A DNA stretch of 64,000 nt from Parashewanella sp965200795. Lineage in GTDB: Bacteria > Pseudomonadota > Gammaproteobacteria > Enterobacterales > Shewanellaceae. Positions 55,469-64,000 of this stretch are shown in pieces; position 1 is the first letter of the stretch; each line of letters starts with the position of its first letter. Location: positions 372,001-436,000 of the forward strand of contig CBDAVB010000005.1 of the NCBI GenBank assembly GCA_965200795.1, written 5' to 3'. The notes beneath the pieces are model-generated. The model searched no databases. It was not told where the DNA came from and saw nothing but the letters and a program-made list of their open reading frames with translations. Position numbers and translations under genes: made by a program.

Positions 55469-55752
55469 AGCGATATTGAGCCGTCAGAACACAGAGAAAA
55501 GGTTTTTTGTCACCCCGGCGAAAGCCGGACAGAAAACCCGCGGGGCGTTGAACGACGGTTTGTGTATCGGGCGAAGCGAATAGTCCGCCGGCTTTATGAC
55601 GTTACCGGCAAAAGCCGCCGGATGACCGGCATACACAACTGTCATTGTTTCATTTGCGGCCCGCGCTACGCCGGTATGACGGATTTTCAAACCGCTCCGG
55701 CTGATTTTATTCACTTTTTTATAACAGTTCAAACAGCTTTTAAAGGTCAGAA
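55469..55752. repeat. REP-like hairpins between guaB and guaA
   Basis: 284 bases with GC-rich hairpins (CACCCCGGCGAAAGCCGG near 55510; AAAGCCGCCGGATGACCGGC near 55612; CTACGCCGGTATGACGG near 55665). Short ORFs here are not credible. Confidence 0.6.
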
Positions 55753-57330
55753 ATGAACGATATTCATGAGCATAAAATCCTCATTTTAGATTTCGGTTCT
55801 CAGTATACTCAGCTAATCGCGCGCCGCGTTCGTGAAATCGGGGTTTACTGTGAATTATGGGCGTGGGATGTTACCGAAGATGACATCCGCGACTTCGCGC
55901 CTGACGGCATTATTCTCGCCGGCGGACCGCAAAGCGTTACCGCCGCAAACTCTCCTCGCGCGCCTGAATATGTGTTTAATGCCGGCGTACCGGTATTAGG
56001 TATCTGTTACGGTATGCAGACCATGTCTGAGCAACTCGGCGGTAAAGTTATTCAAGGTATCGGTGAGGGTGAGTTCGGTTACGCGCAAGTTAAAATACTG
56101 GCTGAATCTCCGCTGTTTAAAGCGATTGAGGATGCCGTGGGTGATAACGGCAACCCGTTGCTTGACGTCTGGATGAGCCACGGCGATAAAGTTTCTGAAA
56201 TTCCTGAAGGCTTTGTGACGGTCGCGAGAACGCAAACGTGTCCGTTCGCCGCTATGGCAGATGAGAATAAGCGATTTTACGGCGTGCAGTTCCATCCGGA
56301 AGTGACTCATACCCGCCAGGGCTACCGCATTCTGTCTCATTTTGCGTTAGACATTTGCGGCTGTGAGGCGAAATGGAAACCGGGCGCCATCATCGAGGAT
56401 GCCGTAGCCCGGATTAAAGAGCAGGTGGGTGATGACGAAGTGATCCTCGGTTTATCCGGCGGTGTCGACTCTTCCGTAGTCGCTATGCTGCTGCATCGCG
56501 CCATCGGTGACAAGCTGACTTGCGTGTTTGTCGACAACGGCCTGCTGAGATTAAACGAAGCTGACCAGGTGATGGACATGTTCGGCGATCATTTCGGCCT
56601 GAACATCGTTCATGTTGATGCCGAGAACCGATTCCTTGAGGCGTTAAAAGGTATCGATGATCCGGAAGCCAAGCGTAAAACCATCGGTCATGTGTTCGTT
56701 GAGATTTTCGATGAGCAATCCCGTAAGCGTGTCAATGCGAAATGGCTGGCGCAAGGTACGATTTATCCGGATGTTATCGAATCCGCGGGGAGTAAAACCG
56801 GCAAGGCGCATGTGATTAAGTCACACCATAATGTCGGCGGTTTGCCTGACGATATGAAGCTGGGTTTGGTTGAGCCGCTGCGTGAGCTGTTTAAAGACGA
56901 AGTCCGCAAAATCGGTTTGGAGCTCGGCCTTGCGTATAACATGCTTTATCGTCATCCGTTCCCCGGTCCGGGATTAGGCGTACGTGTACTCGGTGAGATC
57001 AAAAAAGAATATTGTGATTTATTGCGTCGCGCCGACCACATCTTTATTGAGGAGCTTCGGGGCGCGGATCTGTATGATAACGTCAGCCAGGCATTTACCG
57101 TATTTCTTCCTGTCCGCTCCGTGGGCGTAATGGGGGACGGCCGTAAATACGACTGGGTCGTGTCTCTGCGAGCCGTTGAAACGATCGACTTTATGACCGC
57201 GCGTTGGGCGCGTTTACCATACGATTTCCTGGGTCGGGTATCAAACCGGATCATTAATGAAATCGACGGCATTTCCCGCGTGGTCTATGATATCTCAGGT
57301 AAGCCGCCGGCGACGATTGAGTGGGAATAA
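55753..57330 (+). CDS. guaA: GMP synthase (glutamine-hydrolysing)
   Basis: XMP to GMP. 525 residues. GATase class I (~1-195): GICYGMQTMSEQLGG with catalytic Cys, FYGVQFHPEVTHT with His and Glu. ATP pyrophosphatase PP-loop LSGGVDSSVVAMLL; C-terminal dimerisation HPFPGPGLGVRVLGE ... SNRIINEIDGISRVVYDIS. Pairs with guaB as in E. coli. Confidence 0.98.
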   Translation: MNDIHEHKILILDFGSQYTQLIARRVREIGVYCELWAWDVTEDDIRDFAPDGIILAGGPQSVTAANSPRAPEYVFNAGVPVLGICYGMQTMSEQLGGKVIQGIGEGEFGYAQVKILAESPLFKAIEDAVGDNGNPLLDVWMSHGDKVSEIPEGFVTVARTQTCPFAAMADENKRFYGVQFHPEVTHTRQGYRILSHFALDICGCEAKWKPGAIIEDAVARIKEQVGDDEVILGLSGGVDSSVVAMLLHRAIGDKLTCVFVDNGLLRLNEADQVMDMFGDHFGLNIVHVDAENRFLEALKGIDDPEAKRKTIGHVFVEIFDEQSRKRVNAKWLAQGTIYPDVIESAGSKTGKAHVIKSHHNVGGLPDDMKLGLVEPLRELFKDEVRKIGLELGLAYNMLYRHPFPGPGLGVRVLGEIKKEYCDLLRRADHIFIEELRGADLYDNVSQAFTVFLPVRSVGVMGDGRKYDWVVSLRAVETIDFMTARWARLPYDFLGRVSNRIINEIDGISRVVYDISGKPPATIEWE

Positions 57331-57331
57331 T

Positions 57332-57380
57332 TTCTGCCGTTGACGGCGAGGCGTTAACAGCGCCGTCAATGTCAGCAGAA
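57332..57380. other. Large hairpin after guaA
   Basis: TTGACGGCG (57340-57348) pairs with CGCCGTCAA (57361-57369), and TTCTGC with GCAGAA further out. No T run; it may protect the transcript end. A REP-like hairpin ACTCCGGCCTTCGCCGGAGT follows at about 57411. Confidence 0.55.
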
Positions 57381-57440
57381 ACACCGTCAGGAACGCGGCG
57401 CAAGAAAGTACTCCGGCCTTCGCCGGAGTGACGGCAAAAC

Positions 57441-58235
57441 TTACCGCCAGACGTCGCCGTTTATTTGGTCAATGTCCTGCTCCAGCAGTTTTATTCTCTT
57501 TTCGCTGTCCTCGATAACTGAAGTTAAACTTTTAATGTAATGTTTAAGTTCTTTACTTTCAGGATGTTGCTGATTTTGCTCATTAAGTTTTGCGGCTTTT
57601 TGTTGCTTTAAGTCCTCATTAATTGCTTTTTTCGATATTTCAGACGCTAAGGTAAGGCGTAATTGACTACCGGCTCTTGTCAGCGCATTTTTTAGTGCCG
57701 CTTGATCATGACCTAAGTTCGCTTTTATTCGTTTTATATCATCTGAAACTGTAAACTTTTCAGGCGACTCAACCGCGGTGACGGATTCTTTGTGATCAGG
57801 CTCAGGCGATGACTCAGGCCGTGATTTTACTTCCGGCTGATGTTGTAGAGGGCGTTCTGAAACGCTGTCTGTATCCCGCGGCGGTTCGTGTGCATCAGTT
57901 GAGTCTTCCGATCCAGGCGGTAATGACTCAGGCCGTGGCCTATGCTGTTGAATGCTCCGCAAAATGCGGTTTTTATCCCACGGCACACTTTCTGAATAAG
58001 TGTTTATTGACTCTTCAAGTGATTTTTCTTCTTTAATTAATTTGACTAAATCAGGGAGTTGATCCGGTTCAAAGTCATTAAATACCTCCAGCAGAGCGAC
58101 CGCCGTATACGGCATCAGGCAGTTTTTTGTCTTTTCGAGCTGTTTAAAAATATGACTTCGCTTCCAATTATATTCACTTGTTAAGTCCAGAGGCGTAGTG
58201 CTTGAAAACAGTGCATCATTAAGCTGATCCCACAT
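57441..58235 (-). CDS. Orphan coiled-coil protein
   Basis: 264 residues. N-terminal ~95 residues are helical (WDQLNDALFSSTTPLDLTSE, LMPYTAVALLEVFNDFEPDQ); 96-160 is Pro/Ser/Glu/Asp-rich (RPRPESLPPGSEDSTDAHEP). The C-terminal third is charged coiled coil (LTSVIEDSEKRIKLLEQDID). No family recognised. Shares the orphan style of 36874 and 44969. Confidence 0.7.
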   Translation of the reverse strand: MWDQLNDALFSSTTPLDLTSEYNWKRSHIFKQLEKTKNCLMPYTAVALLEVFNDFEPDQLPDLVKLIKEEKSLEESINTYSESVPWDKNRILRSIQQHRPRPESLPPGSEDSTDAHEPPRDTDSVSERPLQHQPEVKSRPESSPEPDHKESVTAVESPEKFTVSDDIKRIKANLGHDQAALKNALTRAGSQLRLTLASEISKKAINEDLKQQKAAKLNEQNQQHPESKELKHYIKSLTSVIEDSEKRIKLLEQDIDQINGDVWR

Positions 58236-58486
58236 TTCGCATGGGGATTTAAGTATCCCCTATATTTTCAACTATTAACAAAAAAGAAACATAGTTCTTG
58301 TAGTGCTGTCATACGGTTTACCAAATTTCAGGTATGCCAATAGGCTTCTGTCGTGAAGCTAGACTTTTCCTGTCTTAACATTACGCAATGTTGTAAATAC
58401 GACTCACCTCACTACCAAACAGGGTTAAAATTTTTCTCTTTTCTGGAGTAATACCCGATATCGCTGAACCTTGCCCTTTAATCGTA
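58236..58486. other. Gene-free stretch, left of repeat A copy 3
   Basis: 251 bases upstream of the 57441 gene; no gene. The promoter side of that gene is expected here. Confidence 0.5.
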
Positions 58487-58652
58487 AGGGATCTGGCAGT
58501 TCATAAGATACCAATTTAAATTTCAGCACTTCAATTGTCATACCTGCGAAAGCAGATATAAAGCGACTTTTGCAAAATTAACCAAAGAAAACGGACTCCA
58601 GCTTTCGCTGGAGTGACGGCATATTTGGTATGAACTCTTCTGCGACGTCCCT
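58487..58652 (-). repeat. Repeat A, copy 3 (inverse orientation)
   Basis: Near-identical to the complement of 29981-30151, with four fewer bases in the TATA run. Ends AGGGATCTGGCAGTTC and GACGTCCCT. Confidence 0.85.
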
Positions 58653-58923
58653 AAGGTCACGATGTTTCAGAGACAGCTGGCTTAGAAGGCTTATATTGAA
58701 CCACCTTACGGGCTTAAGTAAACACGGAAGTTATTTTGGGACAGTTCCTAATGTTGTTTATTTGTGTTCCCAAATACAGCAATACAAACCAATCTATCAA
58801 AATCAGATAGAGGAACAGTTTTGTAAGCCATCTGGATCTTTTCGAGTTGTAAGCCCTTACGTTGTATTCAAAGTGAATCTAGACTACCTTTCTAAGGAGA
58901 ACTTAACTTAAAAGGAATTAATT
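58653..58923. other. Gene-free stretch with a MITE C end
   Basis: Contains a decayed C end at about 58731-58753 (GGAAGTTATTTTGGGACAGT). An ORF at 58630-58911 overlaps repeat A and is judged spurious. Confidence 0.5.
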
Positions 58924-59505
58924 ATGAATTATTTAGCTAAATCAGCTCTCCTCTGTCTATTTATCTCAACAACTTTGATCAGTTTTAACTCAAATTCTTC
59001 TCTTAAAAAATCATCTCATGGTGCGGTTAATGATCATCGAGCAATTATATTTGAGAACGAAAAGTTCACTATACCAGTCAGCGATGCAAGAAAAGAAAAT
59101 GGCGTAGAAAACTTCCTCAGTCAATATGACTACATAGGTGAAAATGGAAGCGGTAACAAGTTTTGCAATTATATTCAAGACATCAAATTAGGTTACAAAG
59201 TAAGCTATTGCTATCCTCTGATTAATCAAACTACTGAAGAAATTTGTGATCTAAACATAACATATGCATACAAAGGTAAGGTTGATAAATACGCAGTTCA
59301 TGCTAACGAAAAAGATGTAGCCTATTTTGCATTGAATGATATAGGTGGAGCTGATGTCATTGCTGAAGTTTGGGCTTACGCTTCTGATGAAAATGGTCAA
59401 TGTTATGGAGGTAACAAAGTTGGCTCGTTTTTAATGATAAATAACGTGGGAATAAAGTGTACAGGAACCCCTCCAGGTAACGTGCAATGCGGAAGGTGGA
59501 ATTAA
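58924..59505 (+). CDS. Small exported Cys-containing hypothetical protein
   Basis: 193 residues. AAAGGAATTA upstream of the ATG. Signal peptide (KSALLCLFISTTLISFNSNS). Mature part mostly beta with several Cys that could form disulfides (NKFCNYIQDIKLGYKVSYCY, EEICDLNITYAYKG, GQCYGGNK, IKCTGTPPGNVQCGRW). AT-rich relative to the core genes, suggesting transfer. Family unknown. Confidence 0.72.
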   Translation: MNYLAKSALLCLFISTTLISFNSNSSLKKSSHGAVNDHRAIIFENEKFTIPVSDARKENGVENFLSQYDYIGENGSGNKFCNYIQDIKLGYKVSYCYPLINQTTEEICDLNITYAYKGKVDKYAVHANEKDVAYFALNDIGGADVIAEVWAYASDENGQCYGGNKVGSFLMINNVGIKCTGTPPGNVQCGRWN

Positions 59506-59517
59506 CAATGGCAATCA

Positions 59518-59537
59518 GATGGGTGTAACAGCCCATC
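59518..59537 (+). terminator. Hairpin after the exported protein
   Basis: GATGGG pairs with CCCATC around TGTAACAG. It ends 11 bases short of the group II intron's 3' junction at 59547/59548. Confidence 0.5.
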
Positions 59538-59569
59538 ACCATAACAAATCGAGTAGGGTGAGGCGTTAA

Positions 59570-60862
59570 GAGGGCGTTCAAAATTCTGTGTCAGCCTAAA
59601 TTCTAAATTTCTAATACGTTATCCAATCTGCCTTCAAAATGGATTGCAAATTGTGACAATGCTAGCCTCCAATTTTGGACTGGCATTGTCCACTTTTTAG
59701 AGGCATTCAATATTCCCGCATAAAGCAATTTTAGCAAGCTGTTTTCATTTGGAAATGCCCCTTTTGTTTTGGTGAGTTTCCTAAACTGGCGATGTACGGC
59801 TTCAATCGCATTGGTCGTGTAAATCACTCGACGTACATATTCTGGATATTTGAAGTAAACGGACAAGTTCTCCCACTTTCTGCGCCAAGAGTCGATAACG
59901 ATTGGATACTGGCTACCCCATTTGTTTTCCAGCTCATCTAAAGCCGTTTCAGCAGCCGATTTACTTGTCGCTCTGTAAACCGGCTTTAAATCAGCCATAA
60001 ACGCCTTTTGATGCTTAGATGCCACATACTTCATTGAGTTGCGTACCTGATGAATTACGCAAAGCTGAACTTCTGTCTCCGGGTAAATGCTGGCAATAGC
60101 TTCAGGAAAACCGTTTAACCCGTCAACACAAGCAATTAAGATATCCTTAACACCACGATTATGAAGATCGGTCAGTACCGAAAGCCAATAATTAGCACCT
60201 TCTGACTCTGAAAGATACAGGCCAAGTAACTCTTTCTTACCTTCGAGATTAACGCCTAGAATCGTGTAAATAGCCTTACTGACATAGCGACCATTGTCTT
60301 TGACTTTATAGTGAATCGCATCCAGCCAAATAATTGGATAGACCTCGTCTAAACTGCGTTGCTGCCATTCTTTGAGCTGAGGAATAAGCTGATCGGTCAC
60401 AGCCGTCAAACTGGCTTCTGAAAGCTCTAAACCATACAAATCAGCCACATGAGATTTGATATCACGATAACTCATACCCATTGAAAACATTGACAAAATC
60501 TTACGATCAATTTCATCAGAGAGCTTAGTTTGATTTTTTTTGACAAGCTGAGGCTCAAAGTTGCCGGCTCTGTCTCTTGGCGTTTCTAACTCAAATTCGC
60601 CAACTGAAGATTTAACGGTTTTTTTACTAAAACCATTTCTTCGATTGGGCTCAAGATCTGAGTCTAAATGTTGATCAAGTTCTGCTTTAAGCGCTGCTTC
60701 TGTTAGTTGTTTGATTAAAGGGGTGAGAACACCATCCGCACCAGTTAAACCTTTACCTGATTGAAGTTGTTCTAAAGCTTTATTGAAATCGAAATTTTGA
60801 GTCATTATGTCATTCCTGTTTTTGACATTTTACCGAAATGACACAGATTTCTAAACACTACC
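59570..60862 (-). mobile_element. IS256-family element, copy 3
   Basis: 1293 bp, inverse orientation, with duplication GGCGTTAA at 59562-59569 and 60863-60870. Carries A at the position where copy 2 has C, like copy 1. Sits in domain VI of group II intron 2. Confidence 0.95.
59603..60805 (-). CDS. IS256-family transposase, copy 3
   Basis: Same 400-residue protein as copies 1 and 2; intact. Confidence 0.97.
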   Translation of the reverse strand: MTQNFDFNKALEQLQSGKGLTGADGVLTPLIKQLTEAALKAELDQHLDSDLEPNRRNGFSKKTVKSSVGEFELETPRDRAGNFEPQLVKKNQTKLSDEIDRKILSMFSMGMSYRDIKSHVADLYGLELSEASLTAVTDQLIPQLKEWQQRSLDEVYPIIWLDAIHYKVKDNGRYVSKAIYTILGVNLEGKKELLGLYLSESEGANYWLSVLTDLHNRGVKDILIACVDGLNGFPEAIASIYPETEVQLCVIHQVRNSMKYVASKHQKAFMADLKPVYRATSKSAAETALDELENKWGSQYPIVIDSWRRKWENLSVYFKYPEYVRRVIYTTNAIEAVHRQFRKLTKTKGAFPNENSLLKLLYAGILNASKKWTMPVQNWRLALSQFAIHFEGRLDNVLEI

Positions 60863-61859
60863 GGCGTTAATGCCCCATCCCTCTCACAGAACCGTACGTA
60901 CGGGTCTCGTATACGGCTCCTGCTTAATTTTATTTGTACTCTATTATTTTGTACTGAGCACATAGCCCGTCCGTACTTCTTCAAGACTGTATAGCCCCAT
61001 CTCTGTAAACCATTTATTCGGCATCGAATAGTGAGCTAGCGGACTCTTTGAGTTCTTCCACCGTCTCATATGGATATACTTAAATGGTGGCTTAAAGCCA
61101 AGCTGCTTCAGTCTCCTATGTAACCTTTTCGGTTTTTTCCATAGTCGCAGTTGAATACTTCTCAGTCTTCGTCTTAGCCATGTGGCTAGTTTCTTGAATT
61201 CACTACCAACATTCGCTATTCGAAAGTATTGACTAAACCCTCTTAATTTCGGATTTAACTCTTGTATCACTCGTTGCAGTGGCTTGCCACCATTGCGCTT
61301 AGTGAGAGCTTTTAGCTGCGCTTTGAAGCTATTCAGCTTCTTGGATTGGATGGTCGTGTATTTACTGCCAATCTCTACTCCGAGAAACTTTACCCCATCA
61401 TCACTATGCGTAATATGGGTTTTACTTCGATTTACCGTCAACTTTAAGTCTTTTTCGAGTAGCTTTGTCGCTTGCTTCAAGGCGTTTTCTGCACCTTTGC
61501 GGCTGCGACACAATATCAGGATATCGTCGGCATACCTGACCAGTCGATGGTTTCGGCGTTTCATCTCTTGGTCAAAGGCATCAAGGTAGATGTTCGCTAT
61601 CAGCGGACTGATCACCCCGCCTTGCGGACTTCCTGTTACTGTTGCTTGCCAGTTGCCTTCTACAATGACTCCACTTTCAAGAAACAATTTTATCAACTTT
61701 AAGATGCTGCCATCTTTTACCCTTTTGCTTATGCTCGATAAGATTAACTCTTGGTCGAGTAAGTCAAAGCATTTGGATAAATCCATATCCACCACATGTT
61801 TTAAATCATATTGACGAATAAACATCGTGGCTTTATTAATGGCATCGTGACAGCTTCTA

Positions 61860-62976
61860 TACCCAAGCAAATTCAAGTTGCAGATGTGAGCGTTTGAAAG
61901 TTGTCAGTAATCCTACTCGTTAAAGTATCCGCGATTTCTGGAAGTTTGACATCGAAAAAATGATTTATCCGTTTTCGGAATTCTTTGGCTGAAGCAAAAT
62001 ATTCATTATTTCTCACATGCTCATTCATTACTTTCCAGAGCCGCTCAATTGGGGTTAAATTCGGACTGTATGGTGGTAAGTAATGAAGCTCGATTTTCAG
62101 CTCCTTTGCTTTTTCTTTTACGCTGCCTGCTCGGTGATAAGCAGCACCATCTAAGATGAGGTGAATACGCTCAGCTTTAGAATGTTGAGCTTTCAGTTTT
62201 ACTAAAAAATCCACAACAGATTCTTGGTTGACGCGCTCATATTGGGCTGTCACAGTTTCAGCCGACTTCCCCAGCTGAATGCCACCAATAATATTCAAGC
62301 GAGTACGGCTGCCTGTGGTGTTAATCAGCTTATCTTCACCTCTTTTTATCCAACCGTAAGACAGCTTTGTTGCCATGGTAGGATGGACAGCGTCCATAAA
62401 TACAATTGGCTCATTATCAGGCTTTTCGGCCTTTAATGTCTCGTATTTTTCTTTAAATTCGGCTTGCTTTTGCTCATCAAATTTATGGGGAACACCCTTA
62501 GGCTTTTTGTAACTGAAGCCATTGCGATGCAGCCATTTGTTTAACCCTGCAACCGTAAATTTCACACCAAAGGTTTCATCAATATAACTCACAATTTGAT
62601 GTGTATGAGCGAAAGTGAATTTTGTTAAATGGGCTATCAAAAACTCGGTTTGCTCTGGAGTGAGCCGACTGACTGAACCGCCATTTTCGGGTTTCAGTTT
62701 TTCTTGAGATTGATAGTCATCAAAATGACGTTTGACTGTTGTTTTATCTATCCGTAACGCTTGAGCAATTAAAGAATAAGACCAGCCTTCTGAACGTAAC
62801 AGAACAACTTTAATTCGGTCACATTCACGGCTATCACTTGACGATTTATGTCGTGATTCCAGAGAATGTTTTTCTTCTTTGGTTAAGGATATTTCAATCA
62901 TGTTGCTATGATGATCTCATTACAGAAAATTGCAAGCCTTTGTTTGAAAAAATCGCATCTTGAATGATCACGGGTA
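61860..62976 (-). mobile_element. IS630-family element inside intron 2 RT
   Basis: ~1.1 kb between TA dinucleotides (61858-61859 and 62977-62978). Ends TACCCAAGCAAATTCAAG and, inverted, TACCCGTGATCATTCAAG. Confidence 0.88.
61873..62901 (-). CDS. IS630-family transposase, intact
   Basis: 342 residues. N-terminal HTH pair (SYSLIAQALRIDKTTVKRHF) and the DDE triad in IVFMDAVHPTMATKL, IHLILDGAAYHRAGS and YSPNLTPIERLWKVMNEHVR. Different from the IS630 at 2838 and the one at 63485. Probably functional. Confidence 0.95.
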   Translation of the reverse strand: MIEISLTKEEKHSLESRHKSSSDSRECDRIKVVLLRSEGWSYSLIAQALRIDKTTVKRHFDDYQSQEKLKPENGGSVSRLTPEQTEFLIAHLTKFTFAHTHQIVSYIDETFGVKFTVAGLNKWLHRNGFSYKKPKGVPHKFDEQKQAEFKEKYETLKAEKPDNEPIVFMDAVHPTMATKLSYGWIKRGEDKLINTTGSRTRLNIIGGIQLGKSAETVTAQYERVNQESVVDFLVKLKAQHSKAERIHLILDGAAYHRAGSVKEKAKELKIELHYLPPYSPNLTPIERLWKVMNEHVRNNEYFASAKEFRKRINHFFDVKLPEIADTLTSRITDNFQTLTSAT

Positions 62977-63484
62977 TATTAGGTCGATATCCATAGCTTG
63001 ACGGATGGAACTGCTCTTCAAATATCGGACTCAGTATATCGTTTAGGCACTGTTGTACGATTCGGTCTCGAACTGTTGGTATACCAAGCTTTCTCACTCC
63101 ACCGTCATCTTTCGGGATTTCTGCCCGTTTGACGGCTGAAGGCCGGTATTGCTTGGTTTTAAGTTCGATAAGAAGTTTATCAAGTTCATTGCTCAGATTT
63201 GAAGCGAATTGCTCTAAGCTCTGCTCATCTATACCAGCAGCGCCTTTGGCTCTCCAAACTTTCTTAAATCCGTCGTACAGTGCTTCCTTATTGAGTAAGC
63301 GACCGTACAGGCTGTAATGAACTCTCATTGACTCCTCTGTGTGCGTTGTTTGGGTTCAGTTTCATGTTTTCATCAGTTGGTATATTTCATTCAGCGTCAA
63401 AGCCTTCTAGCACTTGGCAATATACTTTGATATTAACTGAATTACTCCCATGTACGGTTTCTGTCTCCAGAGCCATTATTCCTA

Positions 63485-64000
63485 GTACTCCGTCCATTTG
63501 AATTCAATACTTCAAGCTCTTTTGCTAAGCCTTAGTCATAGGAGAGCTAAAAATCTTGTATTGATTTTTATTGTTTTAAACTCTTATACAACTTTTATTC
63601 ACAACTAATTAATAAGTCTGTAATTTCTGAACAAAATGCTTCCTCCCACCCTTTGGCAAGCCAGTAGGACTCTAGCTTTTTTCATTTTGATTAACGAAAG
63701 TGTAACAGGATTTCGTTAATCAGTTTAATTCTGTTAAAAGGCTAACTGTACCCTGGAAGGACGGGGTAAAGCTTCTTTAACTTGATACGTGCCTCCTCAG
63801 TTGTGAACTGCCAAATCATCTTAGCCTTGGACTCATTGCGTTGGGTGACCCAGGCTTCAACTTCACAATTTAGTGTTTCCTGATCCGGTATTCTTCGGTT
63901 TAAGCATTGTCTGCTCAAGATACTTAATTCAATTTCAGCCATATCCAACCAGCTTCCGTGTTTTGGCGTGTAATGAAATTCGATTTTATTGATCAGCCTA
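63485..64000 (-). mobile_element. IS630-family element at window edge
   Basis: The left end begins after TA (63483-63484) with GTACTCCGTCCATTTGAATT, the same end as MITE D at 36501. The element carries a transposase gene and continues past the window. Confidence 0.85.
63742..64000 (-). CDS. IS630-family transposase, C-terminal part
   Basis: At least 86 codons at the window edge, no start in view. FHYTPKHGSWLDMAEIELSI is the third DDE block (Glu in MAEIE), followed by LSRQCLNRRIPDQETLNCEV, AWVTQRNESKAKMIWQFTTE and ARIKLKKLYP. Typical of the IS630 subgroup with TPKHGSWLNMAEIE. Confidence 0.92.
   Translation of the reverse strand, partial: RLINKIEFHYTPKHGSWLDMAEIELSILSRQCLNRRIPDQETLNCEVEAWVTQRNESKAKMIWQFTTEEARIKLKKLYPVLPGYS

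Larger units (their letters stand above)
60944..63328 (-). pseudogene. ltrA-like: Intron 2 reverse transcriptase, split by IS630
   Basis: The N-terminal part starts at ATG 63328 (MRVHYSLYGRLLNKEALYDG; KRAEIPKDDGGVRKLGIPTV; SSYGYRP). IS630 interrupts at SYGYRPN. Removing it with one TA restores PNRSCHDAINKATMFIRQYD. The rest (from ~61857) has VVDMDLSKCFDLLDQELILS, GSPQGGVISPLIANIYLDAF, catalytic LVRYADDILILC and thumb PKLRGFSQYFRIANVGSEFK, ending at 60944. Otherwise open. Confidence 0.9.
59548..63484 (-). mobile_element. Group II intron 2, cut by three insertion sequences
   Basis: On the minus strand, domain V reads GAGCCGTATACGAG ... CGTACGTACGGTTCTGTGAG (60880-60925). Domain VI is split by IS256 copy 3, continuing to CCCTACTCGAT at 59548. 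The RT is upstream, split by an IS630 element. The RNA part upstream of the RT (CCGTACATGGGAG at 63450-63460) runs into a second IS630 at 63485. The intron's 5' end probably lies beyond the window. Confidence 0.82.

Noticed and set aside
55562..55756. ORF between guaB and guaA
   Set aside because: Built from REP-like hairpins; it overlaps the guaA start.
58630..58911. ORF of 93 codons before the exported protein
   Set aside because: It starts inside repeat A and runs through a MITE C fragment; no family or ribosome-binding site.
59530..60870. attC-like pattern CCATAACAA ... GGCGTTAATG around IS256 copy 3
   Set aside because: The right part is domain VI of group II intron 2 plus the IS256 target duplication; the cores are not complementary and there is no stem between them.
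1..64000. CRISPR arrays and tRNA or rRNA genes
   Set aside because: No regularly spaced direct repeats apart from attC sites, and no tRNA or rRNA signatures were seen on reading both strands.

Overview
The window is chromosomal DNA from a gammaproteobacterium. The housekeeping genes are of gammaproteobacterial type (nadK/grpE divergent, zapA/6S RNA next to ygfB-ubiH-ubiI, guaB-guaA, erpA, hemL, rpiA, xseA, selO). Several proteins point to a host-associated life: one with three Death-fold-like segments, one carrying a CheD-type glutamine deamidase domain far from any chemotaxis gene, and three low-complexity orphan proteins. Heavy loads of insertion sequences, group II introns and miniature repeats suggest relaxed selection. 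An Endozoicomonas-like symbiont would fit, but the species cannot be fixed from the sequence.

Layout. 1-1.95 kb: nadK (partial), heat-shock-promoted grpE, orphan vsr. 2.37-5.72 kb: a three-deep nest of dead elements, IS1595 inside IS630 inside an IS4-type element, with terminal repeats and target duplications still readable. 5.9-18.6 kb: a mobile-cassette integron. It has an intI gene with a LexA box, an attI region, then eight cassettes separated by VCR-like attC sites. Cassettes are: (1) a dual-OB-like/DUF488/DUF4326 three-gene operon; (2) two small unknown genes; (3) a membrane protein broken by IS30; (4) a Kiwa-type antiphage pair; (5) an EcsC-family protein; (6) a small protein plus HEPN protein broken by ISL3, itself broken by IS256; (7) a Gly-rich DUF6559-like protein; (8) a 63-bp cassette without a gene, split by a group II intron. 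Each attC left core is complementary to the start of its own cassette, which lets cassette limits be set to the base.

18.6-23.2 kb: the group II intron (its RT has a nonsense codon), a second IS256 copy and an ISKra4-type remnant. 23.4-27.7 kb: 6S RNA, zapA, ygfB, ubiH, ubiI; pepP, usually between ygfB and ubiH, is missing and repeats fill the gap. 27.7-30.3 kb: a MITE, the CheD-domain protein and nested short repeats. 30.3-35.8 kb: pyrB-hemL operon, ClC channel, DUF6776 gene and erpA. 36-47 kb: candidate effectors interleaved with fau, a GyrI-like gene, selO, a DUF808 gene, rpiA and an HDOD gene. 47-57.4 kb: SGNH esterase, TonB-dependent receptor, gabD, xseA, guaB, guaA. 57.4-64 kb: a coiled-coil orphan, a small exported protein, and a second group II intron cut by a third IS256 copy and two different IS630 elements.

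The main story is an SOS-controlled integron holding defence-like cassettes, under attack by mobile elements, in a genome that also carries probable host-directed proteins.
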